From Methanoregula sp. (GTDB lineage: Archaea > Halobacteriota > Methanomicrobia > Methanomicrobiales > Methanospirillaceae): a stretch of 12,138 bases of DNA. The stretch spans positions 1 through 12,138 of the forward strand of contig NZ_PIZH01000022.1 in the NCBI RefSeq assembly GCF_002835825.1, written 5' to 3'. Of this stretch, positions 1-6,851 are shown one piece after another. The notes beneath the pieces are model-generated. The model ran no database searches, was not told the DNA's origin, and was given only the letters and a program-made list of their open reading frames with translations. The position numbers were made by a program, and so were the translations under genes. The first letter of the stretch is position 1. Every line of letters begins with the position of its first letter.

Positions 1-645
1 GCCGTAAGGCTCTGTTGTAACATAATCCGCTGCCGCTTTCGTTTGTGCATCGGCATTGGCCACGGCAATGCCAATCCCGGCGGCCTGCAGCATCTCGATA
101 TCGTTCACCGAGTCCCCTGCTGCAAGGAACTCTTCCGGCTTTTTGCCAAGGGCATCGGCAAGGGTCAGGAGCGTGGTCCCCTTGGTGATCCCCGGGGTCT
201 GGAGGTGGATGGCAAACCCGGTGTCGATGACGTTGACCGGGTGATCGGAGAGGAGCCGCCGCACCTCATCTACCGAAACGGTCCGGGCGAACGCGAGGTC
301 GGCAAACCGGTAGGTCGGGCTGTAGAGGTTCAGTTCAGTTCCCTGCTTTCGGAAATAGGCCTGGAGCGCCTCAAGAGCCACCCTGACGGCAGCCTGATCC
401 CCCATGATCCTGGGTGTACCGTCAAACCCAATCCGGTACACGCCCCCGTTCTCGGCAATAAACGTTCCTTTTGTTCCGATCATCTTGCAGAGGGCGTCCA
501 TGAGGCAGGAGGTGTTCCCGCTTGCGAGCACTACCTCGACCCCGTTGTCCACGAGCGAGCGGATTGTCTCGATGGCGCCGGTATGGATCCTCCGGTCGGG
601 ACCGGTGATGGTGCCGTCGATGTCGGTGATGAGTGCTTTCAACAC
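1..645 (-). CDS. Phosphoglycolate phosphatase, archaeal HAD type (3' end cut by window)
   Basis: HAD-superfamily phosphatase that hydrolyses 2-phosphoglycolate, cytosolic. I translated 215 residues by hand from the minus strand; the frame is still open at base 1. The N-terminus carries the HAD motif I DIDGT, with nucleophile and acid/base Asp at residues 8 and 10. A motif-II-like ASGN lies at 41-44, a cap domain occupies about 80-150, the motif III lysine is K155 in ITKG, and motif IV is GDSVND at 177-182. This arrangement matches the archaeal phosphoglycolate phosphatase family of about 225 residues, so only about 10 C-terminal residues are missing. The start is GTG followed by TTG, with no Shine-Dalgarno. 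An ATTTAA box about 28 bases upstream suggests a nearly leaderless mRNA. Lies 79 bp downstream of radA, past its terminator, so probably transcribed separately. Other HAD sugar phosphatases are the main alternative. Confidence 0.88.
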   Translation of the reverse strand, partial: MLKALITDIDGTITGPDRRIHTGAIETIRSLVDNGVEVVLASGNTSCLMDALCKMIGTKGTFIAENGGVYRIGFDGTPRIMGDQAAVRVALEALQAYFRKQGTELNLYSPTYRFADLAFARTVSVDEVRRLLSDHPVNVIDTGFAIHLQTPGITKGTTLLTLADALGKKPEEFLAAGDSVNDIEMLQAAGIGIAVANADAQTKAAADYVTTEPYG

Positions 646-670
646 AATTATACTTCTGGCGGCCTGGCAT

Positions 671-676
671 TAAATC
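671..676 (-). promoter_or_regulatory. Possible TATA box for the phosphatase gene
   Basis: The minus strand reads ATTTAA about 26-31 bases before the GTG start, the distance expected of an archaeal TATA box serving a leaderless transcript. There is no Shine-Dalgarno before this start, which fits. Weak match to consensus. Confidence 0.35.
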
Positions 677-688
677 ATCACGATTGAG

Positions 689-720
689 AAAAAAAAGAGA
701 GGGTTCCCGGTATCCCGGGA
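689..720 (-). terminator. Hairpin plus T-run terminator after radA
   Basis: Five bases past the radA stop, the minus strand has a perfect 6-bp inverted repeat, TCCGGG-type arms (TCCCGG and CCGGGA) around a GATA loop, at 705-720. A pyrimidine-rich tract ending in eight consecutive T follows at 689-696. T-runs are the usual archaeal termination signal. It separates radA from the phosphatase gene. Confidence 0.7.
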
Positions 721-724
721 GATA

Positions 725-1702
725 TCACACAGACTTGAGACCTGCCTCTTCGACCATGAACGGCGCCTCGCCCTCAGGGAGGTTGGGGCTGTCCACGAGA
801 CGTGCAATGCGTTTCCCTCCCTTGCTCTTCCGGAGGTAGAGACGGAAGGTCGCGGTGTGCCCGACGATGTTGCCACCGATCGGCTTTGTCGGGTCGCCGA
901 AGAAGACCGCCGGGTTGGACATGACCTGGTTGGTTACAAGGCCCACGGCGTTGTGCTCGTCGATGAGCTTGAAGAGCTCGTGCATGTGCCGGTTCAGTTT
1001 CTGCTGCCGGGCGGCAAGCGTGCCCCGGCCGGCGTACTCTGCACGGAAGTGGGCGGTGAGCGAATCGATGATGAAGAGCTTGACGGGTTTGCCGTTCTCC
1101 TTGAGCTCGGTAGCGAGCTCGCGGGAGTTGTCGATTAAGAGCATCTGGTGGTCGGAGGTGTGGGCCCGGGCGATATGGATATTGTCAAGAAACTCCTGGA
1201 CATCCGGAGCATTGTCGAGGCCGAGGCCGTTGACCATCTGCTCGATACGCTCCGGGCGGAAGGTATTCTCTGTATCGATGTAGATGACGCTGCCGTTAAG
1301 TCCCCCGTCTTCTTCCGGGAGCTGGACGTTGACTGCCATCTGGTGGACGATCTGACTTTTACCGGAACCGAATTCACCGTACATTTCGGTGATGGCCTGG
1401 GTCTCCATGCCTCCTCCCAGCAGGGTGTCCAGTTCCGGGACACGGAACGAGAGTTTCCGGACATCCTTGCGTGCTTCAAAGATATCCTTGCCGGCCTTGA
1501 ACCCCCCGACATCGGCAGCCTCCCGGGCGGCCGTGATGGTCTTCTTTTCCGTGTACCTCTCTCTTCTAACCATCTGACGCTGCTCGGCCGGTGATGCCGT
1601 TGCTATGCTCTCGACCGAGAGGTAACCGGCTTCCCGGAGTTTTTCCGCAGTGCTCGGGCCAACGCCCGGTAAATCTTCAATCTCGAGTGGTCCTTCAGCC
1701 AT
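725..1702 (-). CDS. radA: DNA repair and recombination protein RadA
   Basis: Archaeal RecA/Rad51-family recombinase. It forms ATP-dependent filaments on single-stranded DNA and carries out homologous pairing and strand exchange. 325 residues, the normal RadA length, with no intein. The N-terminal helix-hairpin-helix domain covers about residues 5-60 ([12 protein letters not shown]). Walker A is GEFGSGKS at 109-116 and Walker B is LFIIDS at 209-214. The L2 region at about 257-281 reads VTNQVMSNP then GGNIVGH, as in other RadA proteins. An in-frame GTG at 1714 would add four residues, but the GGAG at that spot is better used as a Shine-Dalgarno 11 nt before the ATG at 1702, which also gives the family's usual MAE start. 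It has its own TATA box downstream of the RPA gene, pairing the two main recombination proteins. Confidence 0.97.
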   Translation of the reverse strand: MAEGPLEIEDLPGVGPSTAEKLREAGYLSVESIATASPAEQRQMVRRERYTEKKTITAAREAADVGGFKAGKDIFEARKDVRKLSFRVPELDTLLGGGMETQAITEMYGEFGSGKSQIVHQMAVNVQLPEEDGGLNGSVIYIDTENTFRPERIEQMVNGLGLDNAPDVQEFLDNIHIARAHTSDHQMLLIDNSRELATELKENGKPVKLFIIDSLTAHFRAEYAGRGTLAARQQKLNRHMHELFKLIDEHNAVGLVTNQVMSNPAVFFGDPTKPIGGNIVGHTATFRLYLRKSKGGKRIARLVDSPNLPEGEAPFMVEEAGLKSV

Positions 1703-1744
1703 TTCTTGTAACACTCCTATGGCACAACAAGATGGAAAAGACTA

Positions 1745-1753
1745 GCGTATAAA
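1745..1753 (-). promoter_or_regulatory. TATA box for radA
   Basis: The minus strand reads TTTATACGC in the 82-bp gap between the RPA stop and the radA ATG. About 25 bases downstream puts transcription start near 1722-1726, giving a leader of about 20 nt that contains the GGAG ribosome site. It shares the TATACGC core with three other promoters in this window. Confidence 0.65.
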
Positions 1754-1784
1754 CCCCCCAGCGTGCGCAGGGTGAAAGTGCTGC

Positions 1785-3077
1785 TCAACCGTCCAGGGCT
1801 TTCTTTACAGACGCTATGTGCGCTGTTACCGTCTCAGGCGTGATCGCTATTGGTACTATCTCTTCCGGCAGGATACGGCTGCCCTGTACTGTACCGGTGA
1901 CCCTCAGTTCCGTCCCGGCAGGGAAGTCTGCCTCGATAAGGTACCGTTCGCTGCCATTGTCGATGAAGGTGCACCCCGGGCCCGGGATGATGGTCCCGGA
2001 GAAGACAATGGGCCGGGCCCGTTCATCGGGGACCCTTACCACGCTTCCCCGGCCGGCTGCAAGCTCGATGTTCCCGAACCGGCCGGGTTTTGCGGTGGCA
2101 TGGAAGACCTCGATGGTGTCCCCGGTGGCCAGCGGGACGAGGGCATGATCGCCCCAGAGCACAACGTTCAGGTCGTCGCTCCCATCAGTAATTACGATAT
2201 TTCTCACCCATGAGGAATTGCCGTTCCGCGTGGTGAACGACCGGGGCTGCTGCACCTGCTTCACTTTGCCCGTAACGGAATAGATCCCCTGGTCGCTCAC
2301 CGAACCTGGTGGCGTGAACGGGACGGACACCGCCAGGTCCGTGGGAACGACCGTGCTCTTCTCGTCCAGGCTGTAACTCCGCCCCTCGTCGCGCTGGTTC
2401 GGTTTTGCCCCGGTAATGTGGAGGCAGGTTCCCGGTGACACGGGCAGGAGGAGTTCCGGCGCCCATGCAACAAGCCGTGCGGTCCCCGCGGCATCCGCAA
2501 TAAGGGCCTCCACCATCTCCCCGGTCGTTCCGTCGCGGCGGGTATATGACCGGGGTTCCCCGCGGAAAACCAGGAGAACGTTGAGGTCGACCGGCTCGTT
2601 CGAGAGGCTGCCGTTCCCGTTTTTCTGTACCGTGCCGGCGATCTCGATGCTGACTTTCCGCAATGCCAGTGCATAGATCTCCCGGGTATTTTTCCCGGGG
2701 TGGCGGCCAATGACTTCGAGGACTTCGCCAGCCTCGACATCCAGCGCAGCCCCTGCTTTCTCATCCCAGAGGACAACACGGGTGGTCCCGGTCTCATCGC
2801 CAAGGAGGAGCGTTGCGACCCAGCCTTTCTCCCCGTCGGCCCGGTCGAACTCTTTTGGCTCGGTCTTGTCAACGACTTTCCCGAAAAAAGAAAAAAGGCT
2901 GGACTTTGCACTGAGTCCCTTGATCTTCACGTGCTCCCGGCCCAGCTCGCCGACCACCATCATTGCGGCAGTCGGCTCGTCCACGAGGTCCCCGCACTCG
3001 TCGATCTTCTTCTCTACGCGCTGTTCGAACTCCTCTTTTGTGATGAGGTCGTCGACCAGCGCATGGTGGAAGAGCAC
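1785..3077 (-). CDS. Multi-OB-fold single-stranded DNA-binding protein (archaeal RPA)
   Basis: Archaeal replication protein A, which coats single-stranded DNA in replication, repair and recombination. 430 residues. A helical N-terminal section (1-55) is followed by three clear OB folds at about 62-145, 164-245 and 263-348. Each contains the recurring strand pattern: DETGTTRVVLW at 94-104, DAAGTARLVAW at 195-205 and DGSDDLNVVLW at 298-308. A shorter OB-like stretch at about 356-410 may be a fourth, reduced fold. I see no zinc-finger cysteines, so it resembles the zinc-free multi-OB RPA1 class of methanogens rather than the zinc-containing RPA41 type. The start is GTG, supported by GGAGGA (3086-3091) 8-9 nt upstream. 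It lies between the aminotransferase (65-bp gap, no clear promoter, so perhaps cotranscribed) and radA. The exact paralogue is uncertain; the function is well supported. Confidence 0.9.
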   Translation of the reverse strand: MLFHHALVDDLITKEEFEQRVEKKIDECGDLVDEPTAAMMVVGELGREHVKIKGLSAKSSLFSFFGKVVDKTEPKEFDRADGEKGWVATLLLGDETGTTRVVLWDEKAGAALDVEAGEVLEVIGRHPGKNTREIYALALRKVSIEIAGTVQKNGNGSLSNEPVDLNVLLVFRGEPRSYTRRDGTTGEMVEALIADAAGTARLVAWAPELLLPVSPGTCLHITGAKPNQRDEGRSYSLDEKSTVVPTDLAVSVPFTPPGSVSDQGIYSVTGKVKQVQQPRSFTTRNGNSSWVRNIVITDGSDDLNVVLWGDHALVPLATGDTIEVFHATAKPGRFGNIELAAGRGSVVRVPDERARPIVFSGTIIPGPGCTFIDNGSERYLIEADFPAGTELRVTGTVQGSRILPEEIVPIAITPETVTAHIASVKKALDG

Positions 3078-3085
3078 AGGGCAGG

Positions 3086-3091
3086 TCCTCC
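3086..3091 (-). promoter_or_regulatory. Shine-Dalgarno deciding the RPA GTG start
   Basis: GGAGGA on the minus strand, 8 nt before GTG 3077. No ATG in the right frame has a comparable site, so the GTG is taken as the true start. Confidence 0.7.
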
Positions 3092-3142
3092 GCTACTTTT
3101 GAACAGGAAGGCCGCTTTTGATCATGGAGTGGCGGGGGAGGT

Positions 3143-4291
3143 TCATAGCTGCATCTTCCGCATCCGCTCGATCGCCTCGTTGATCCGGGCAACCGGTCGG
3201 GTGATGGCAAAGCGCACATAGCCTTCGCCGCTGGCACCAAAGCCGACACCCGGGGTTGCAACGATCCCGGCTTCGGTGAGGAGACGCCCGGCAAAGGCCA
3301 TGCAGTCCTTTGCGGGGACCCAGACATAGAAGGTCGCTTTCGGGAGCGGCACATCGAAGCCAAGGCCCTGCAGGCCTTTTACCAGCACGTCGCGACGCTC
3401 CTGGTAGATTTTGCAGGCATCCTTCACGCAGTCCTGCGGACCGGACAGGGCAGCGATGGCAGCGTGCTGAACGGCATCGAAGACCCCGGAGTCCACGTTC
3501 GTCTTGACCCGGCCGAGCCCCGCGATAACCTCGGCATTACCGACCGCCATGCCGATACGCCAGCCGGTCATGTTAAAGGTTTTCGAGAGCGAGTGCATTT
3601 CGATACCGACCTCCATGGCACCGGGGGTTTCGAGGAAGGAAGGTGCCTTATAACCGTCGAAGGAGACCTCGGAGTACGCATTGTCCGAGACCACGACGAT
3701 ATTATTGTCGCGGGCAAAGTCCACGACTTCCTTGTAGAACCCTGCCGGGGCTATGGCGCCGGTCGGGTTGTTCGGGTAGTTGATGTACAGGATCTTTGCA
3801 GCCTTTGCCACCGTTTTCGGGATATCGGAGAGCACGGGAAGGAAATTATTCTCCCGTAAAAGCGGCATATCGTGCACCGTTCCCTCGGCAAAGAGCGTGC
3901 CCGTCCGGTACACGGGATAGCCGGGGCTTGGGGCAAGGACATAGTCGCCGGGGTTGACGAACGCTTCGCCGATGTGGGCGATACCGTCCTTGGAACCCAT
4001 CAGGGCAACGACTTCCTTATTCGCATCAAGTGTAACGCCAAACCGCTTCCTGTACCAGCCGGCAACGGCGCTCCGGTAGGCCGGCATGCCGGCATAGTCC
4101 GGGTAGTGGTGGTTTTTGGGATCCTTTGCAGCCTCGATGAGCGCCTCGACGATATGGGGCGGTGTTGCAAGGTCCGGGTCCCCTACGCCAAGGTCGATGA
4201 GGTCGACGCCTTTCTTCCGCTGTTCGGCTTTCATCTCGTCGATCCGTGCAAAAAGGTACGGCGGGAGACTGCTCATGCGTGATGCGTACAT
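3143..4291 (-). CDS. PLP-dependent class I/II aminotransferase, likely LL-diaminopimelate aminotransferase
   Basis: Fold-type I PLP enzyme of 382 residues. The family member it most resembles converts tetrahydrodipicolinate plus glutamate to LL-diaminopimelate in lysine synthesis; this specificity is recalled from the family, not provable here. Visible features are LGVGDPD at 34-40, the substrate-side YPDYAGMP at 63-70, NNPTG at 174-178, the PLP-pyridine aspartate D203 in SDNAYS, the Schiff-base lysine K237 in SLSKTFNMTGWR, and the carboxylate-binding arginine R360 in YVRFAIT. The start at 4291 gives the MY-xxR-xxxLPPYLFA opening common in this group; ATG 4276 is a less likely alternative. 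A TATA-like CTATAG lies about 28 nt upstream. It diverges from cutA and may be read through into the RPA gene. An aspartate or alanine aminotransferase of the same subgroup is the alternative. Confidence 0.87.
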   Translation of the reverse strand: MYASRMSSLPPYLFARIDEMKAEQRKKGVDLIDLGVGDPDLATPPHIVEALIEAAKDPKNHHYPDYAGMPAYRSAVAGWYRKRFGVTLDANKEVVALMGSKDGIAHIGEAFVNPGDYVLAPSPGYPVYRTGTLFAEGTVHDMPLLRENNFLPVLSDIPKTVAKAAKILYINYPNNPTGAIAPAGFYKEVVDFARDNNIVVVSDNAYSEVSFDGYKAPSFLETPGAMEVGIEMHSLSKTFNMTGWRIGMAVGNAEVIAGLGRVKTNVDSGVFDAVQHAAIAALSGPQDCVKDACKIYQERRDVLVKGLQGLGFDVPLPKATFYVWVPAKDCMAFAGRLLTEAGIVATPGVGFGASGEGYVRFAITRPVARINEAIERMRKMQL

Positions 4292-4316
4292 AAGTACTCA
4301 CTATTGGCGCTGGCGT

Positions 4317-4324
4317 CTATAGAA
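4317..4324 (-). promoter_or_regulatory. Possible TATA box for the aminotransferase gene
   Basis: The minus strand reads TTCTATAG 26-33 bases before ATG 4291, predicting a transcript with almost no leader. No convincing Shine-Dalgarno precedes the ATG, consistent with a leaderless message. Lies in the 106-bp divergent gap shared with the cutA promoter. Confidence 0.5.
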
Positions 4325-4360
4325 TCTAACGCCTGCATGTCGCCCGGAAGAGAGCGAGGA

Positions 4361-4367
4361 TATACGC
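4361..4367 (+). promoter_or_regulatory. TATA box for cutA-fdhD
   Basis: TATACGC preceded by GA, 37 bases before the cutA ATG, predicts transcription start near 4390 and a very short leader. Same core as at radA, korA and the DUF1890 gene. Confidence 0.6.
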
Positions 4368-4397
4368 TTATGAGCAGGGAACGGCAACACGTCACCT

Positions 4398-4736
4398 ATG
4401 GAAAAGAACGAAGCAGACCTGCAGGAGATCTGCGTGATCTGGTCAACGGTCCCCCTATCCCGTTCAGAGGATATCTCAAAGCGCCTTCTGGAGAAGGACC
4501 TCGTTGCCTGTGTCAACATCACCCCGGTACGTTCCCTGTACCGGTGGAAAGGTGAGGCCTGCGATGACGAGGAACACCTGCTGATCATGAAGACCCGCCG
4601 GAGTCTTGCCGATGCCGTCATACGGGCATTAAAGAGCATGCACCCGTACGAGGTTCCCGAGATCATTGTCCTGCCGGTCATTGCCGGCCACCTGCCCTAC
4701 CTTGCCTGGGTACTGGAGGAGACGCGCGGACCATGA
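4398..4736 (+). CDS. cutA: CutA1 divalent-cation tolerance family protein
   Basis: Small trimeric ferredoxin-like-fold protein of the CutA1 family, linked in bacteria to copper and other divalent metal tolerance; its exact role in archaea is unsettled. 112 residues, the usual length. Family signatures are LVACVN (35-40) running into SLYRWKG (46-52), then LLIMKTR (61-67) and HPYEVPEIIVLP (82-93). The last of these is the most diagnostic CutA stretch. The N-terminus (MEKNEADLQE) is slightly extended relative to compact CutA proteins. No strong Shine-Dalgarno; the TATACGC box implies a short or absent leader. Its TGA stop overlaps the ATG of fdhD (ATGA), so the two are translated as a coupled pair. 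That is suggestive of metal or metalloenzyme housekeeping, though this functional link is inference. Confidence 0.93.
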   Translation: MEKNEADLQEICVIWSTVPLSRSEDISKRLLEKDLVACVNITPVRSLYRWKGEACDDEEHLLIMKTRRSLADAVIRALKSMHPYEVPEIIVLPVIAGHLPYLAWVLEETRGP

Positions 4737-5464
4737 TCCATGTCCATCGCGGGATCCAGGTCACTGGCGGCATTGCACAGGAGACCGACGATGCGGTTGT
4801 CATCGAGGACCGGTTCGACCTCCTGCTGAACGACAGTCCGGTGACAACGATGGTTGCGAGCCGCGACCAGCTGCGGGAACTGGGCGCAGGGTACGTGATC
4901 AGCGAAGGGCTGGTCCGGTGCGTGGACAAGGTGAATCTTGACGGGGACAGGATCCTGGTCTACTCCGATACCGGCTGCGACCTGAAGTGGAGGAAGAGTG
5001 AGACCGGATCCTCAGGAGGGCAGAGTTTCATCTCTCCTGCGCAAACGGTGGTGTCGGATATCCGGGTCACCCCCGATGATGTGATCGCTATCACCCGGGA
5101 GATCGAGACGGAACTCTGGCGAAAGACCGGGGGGGTCCACTGCTCGGTGCTCTTCTGCAACGGGAACCTCCTTGCCAAGAGCAGTGATGTGGGCCGGCAC
5201 AACACGGTCGACAAGCTCGTGGGCTATGCGGTCCTGAATGGTATCGATCTCTCCCTCTGCGTGATCGGCTGTACCGGCCGGCAGCCCGCAGGGATGGTCC
5301 GGAAATCCGCCCATGCCGGCATTCCGGTAATTATCTCGCGGGCGGCAACGACCGACAAAGGGATCGCCGAGGCAGATGCAGCCGGGATCACCCTCATCGG
5401 TTTCTCCCGGGGGGACCGGTTCACGATCTACACGCACCCCGGACGAATCACACCGCTTGCTTAA
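4733..5464 (+). CDS. fdhD: FdhD-family formate dehydrogenase sulfurtransferase
   Basis: FdhD transfers sulfur from a cysteine desulfurase to the molybdenum/tungsten bis-MGD cofactor, activating formate dehydrogenase in the cytosol. 243 residues. The signature region is intact: KTGGVHCSVLF (131-141), SDVGRHNTVDKLVGY (151-165), GCTGRQPAGMVRKSAHAGIPVIISRAATT (179-207, cited here by position) and the closing GFSRGDRFTIY (223-233). The usual CxxC pair, expected near residue 80-90, is not present: only C82 stands there (SDTGCDLKW), with C137 the other candidate thiol. Other archaeal FdhD proteins may share this; I cannot check. Start ATG 4733 overlaps the cutA stop, with GGAGGAG at 4715-4721 inside cutA as ribosome site. 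Formate dehydrogenase is central in formate-using Methanomicrobiales, although its genes are not in this window. Confidence 0.92.
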   Translation: MIHVHRGIQVTGGIAQETDDAVVIEDRFDLLLNDSPVTTMVASRDQLRELGAGYVISEGLVRCVDKVNLDGDRILVYSDTGCDLKWRKSETGSSGGQSFISPAQTVVSDIRVTPDDVIAITREIETELWRKTGGVHCSVLFCNGNLLAKSSDVGRHNTVDKLVGYAVLNGIDLSLCVIGCTGRQPAGMVRKSAHAGIPVIISRAATTDKGIAEADAAGITLIGFSRGDRFTIYTHPGRITPLA

Positions 5465-5482
5465 AAATAAGTCCTCTGCTTC

Positions 5483-5489
5483 TATACGC
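5483..5489 (+). promoter_or_regulatory. TATA box for the DUF1890-DUF1894 pair
   Basis: TATACGC in the 82-bp gap after fdhD predicts transcription start near 5510 and a leader of about 35 nt. An alternative AT-rich box, GATTAAAG at 5509-5516, would give a start near 5540. No obvious T-run terminator follows fdhD, so read-through is also possible. Confidence 0.45.
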
Positions 5490-5546
5490 AAGATTATTTC
5501 CTGTGGCTGATTAAAGAAAGTACGATTATTCAGGGACGGGTCAATT

Positions 5547-6020
5547 GTGGCAGATGAACAACCAGCTAAATCCGCAACAGCTCTCCTCGTGCTCGGGTGC
5601 CCGCAGGTGCCGGTGCAGACGAGCATTGCGCTGTATCTTATCAACCGGCTGAAGAAGGCTGGGATAACGCCGGTCGTTGCCGGCAACAAGGCGGCAAATA
5701 CCCTGCTCGTGGTTGCAGACCAGGACCGCCATTACCTCGGGGAAGTGATCGACCTTGACCGGGCCATAGGCCTTATCACGGACGGTAAGCGCACGTTTGA
5801 CTTCTGCTTTGTCTTCATCCACAATGATGCGGGGGTCAGTTACGCGGCAACACTTGGGGCAATTTCGCAGGCAAAACTCTACGGCCTGGTGTATGGCGAG
5901 CATTTCGAGGATCAGGCAAAAAAGATCGACTTCCCCTGCACGGTCATAGCGGCAAAGGCCGTCCACAACCCCCTTCCCCTGAAGAAAGCAATCGACGAGG
6001 TGGCACCATGGGCTGCGTAG
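5547..6020 (+). CDS. DUF1890-family protein, conserved in methanogens
   Basis: 157 residues, function unknown. I recognise it as the DUF1890 family, which is known only from methanogenic archaea. The N-terminal half looks like an alpha/beta nucleotide- or cofactor-binding fold. A hydrophobic strand, TALLVLGCPQVPVQTS (11-26), carries the conserved-looking GCP loop, followed by an amphipathic helix and a second strand at about 41-46. A further strand-loop, FCFVFIHNDAG, lies at 86-96. No signal peptide or membrane helix. The start is GTG, since the nearby ATG at 5554 is out of frame; only a modest AGGGACGGG (5531-5540 area) precedes it. Its stop lies 13 bases inside the DUF1894 gene, so the two are almost certainly cotranscribed and probably act together. 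Family name moderately sure. Confidence 0.75.
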   Translation: MADEQPAKSATALLVLGCPQVPVQTSIALYLINRLKKAGITPVVAGNKAANTLLVVADQDRHYLGEVIDLDRAIGLITDGKRTFDFCFVFIHNDAGVSYAATLGAISQAKLYGLVYGEHFEDQAKKIDFPCTVIAAKAVHNPLPLKKAIDEVAPWAA

Positions 6021-6283
6021 AATCGATGAACTACGAGATCGTCCTCCGGGACGCGACATTCAAGGAATCGCGGGACTACATACGGGGCCATTTCAAGGAA
6101 TCCATTGACGTGCAGCCCGGCTTCAAGGTCTTCGATGTCCATGTCATCGGCCTCCCCCCGATCGCCATCGGGCTTGACGGCGATTTCGTCATCTTCCCGT
6201 ACACAAAACCCTGCCACGGGACCTTCCTCCTCCGGGTCGAGGACAAGGCAGAGGCAGCCCGGCTCCGGGCATTGAAAAAGTAA
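6008..6283 (+). CDS. DUF1894-family protein, conserved in methanogens
   Basis: 91-residue small soluble protein, function unknown, assigned to the methanogen-restricted DUF1894 family from its pattern: NYEIVLRDATFKESRDYI at 8-25, then the hydrophobic core FDVHVIGLPPIAIG (42-55) and FVIFPYTKPCHGTFLLRV (60-77). Cysteines at 3 and 69 could bind a metal or form a thiol pair, which is inference. The start at ATG 6008 is supported by a strong GAGGTG Shine-Dalgarno (5999-6003 area) five bases upstream; ATG 6026 would lose the N-terminal Cys and has no such site. The 13-base overlap with the DUF1890 gene means translational coupling. A short T-run (GTTTTCT, about 6300-6307) follows the stop and may end the transcript. 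Confidence 0.75.
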   Translation: MGCVESMNYEIVLRDATFKESRDYIRGHFKESIDVQPGFKVFDVHVIGLPPIAIGLDGDFVIFPYTKPCHGTFLLRVEDKAEAARLRALKK

Positions 6284-6338
6284 CAGCCTGACTCTCCTCC
6301 CGTTTTCTGTGTGCCGGAGGTTGTACCTCGCAGTCTGT

Positions 6339-6358
6339 GATACTCAGGGATACTCAGG
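6339..6358 (+). repeat. Perfect tandem 10-bp repeat upstream of the receiver gene
   Basis: GATACTCAGG occurs twice back to back, 40-60 bp upstream of the TATA box of the response-regulator gene. A one-helical-turn spacing would place two identical half-sites on the same DNA face. It lies in the 155-bp gap 6284-6438, which also holds a 13-nt inverted repeat (GAGGT-TGT-ACCTC, 6317-6329) and no gene. Confidence 0.6.
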
Positions 6359-6397
6359 CGTTGTGGGACAAAGCATCCGGTGACAATCCCCTATCGC

Positions 6398-6404
6398 TAT
6401 ATAT
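6398..6404 (+). promoter_or_regulatory. TATA box for the receiver gene
   Basis: TATATAT, 41 bases before the ATG, a close fit to the archaeal TATA consensus. Predicted start of transcription is near 6427, giving a leader of about 12 nt that includes the GGGGTGA ribosome site. Confidence 0.65.
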
Positions 6405-6438
6405 CTGGTAGATCAATAAGGAACTATACGGGGTGAGC

Positions 6439-6825
6439 ATGGCCGGCAAAGCAAAAATCCTGCTGATGGACGACGAGCAGATTATTCTTGACGTGACAAA
6501 CGAAGTCCTCGCGTTCCTTGGCTATGATGTCATGTTTGCCCAGGACGGGACGGCCGCGGTTGAGTTGTACAAGCGTGAAAAGGAGGCCGGGGCCCCGTTC
6601 GATATCGTCATCCTCGACCTCTCCGTCCCTGAAGGCATGGGCGGGAAGGAGGCGATACAGAACCTGCGGGAGTACGACCCTGCGGTGAAGGCCATCGTCT
6701 CCAGCGGGTTTGGAAACGACCCTGCGGTCACTGCATATGCCGACTACGGGTTCTCCGCAAAGCTCACCAAGCCCTACAAGATCACTGACATGAAGGCAAT
6801 CCTTGAAGATCTGCTGAAAAAGTAA
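6439..6825 (+). CDS. Stand-alone response-regulator receiver domain protein
   Basis: CheY-like phosphoacceptor, 128 residues, with no output domain. Acidic pocket D11-D12-E13, phosphorylation site D60 in VILDLSVPEGMGG, switch serine S88 in AIVSSGF, and the invariant lysine K111 in LTKPY are all present, so it should be phosphorylatable. ATG 6439 was chosen over GTG 6433: GGGG(TGA) at 6430-6436 lies just upstream of the ATG and overlaps the GTG, so it can only serve the ATG. Methanomicrobiales encode many single-domain receivers that work with hybrid histidine kinases encoded elsewhere; no kinase, cheA or chemotaxis gene is adjacent here, so the partner is unknown. It has its own TATA box and converges on the HEAT-repeat gene, the two stops being 26 bp apart. 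Confidence 0.93.
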   Translation: MAGKAKILLMDDEQIILDVTNEVLAFLGYDVMFAQDGTAAVELYKREKEAGAPFDIVILDLSVPEGMGGKEAIQNLREYDPAVKAIVSSGFGNDPAVTAYADYGFSAKLTKPYKITDMKAILEDLLKK

Positions 6826-6851
6826 CGGGATACCGGCCCCGTGCAGTCCTG

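Noticed and set aside
3093..3146. 17-codon ORF on the minus strand whose ATG overlaps the aminotransferase stop (ATGA)
   Set aside because: Too short, no motif, probably chance; it may at most aid translational read-on towards the RPA start.
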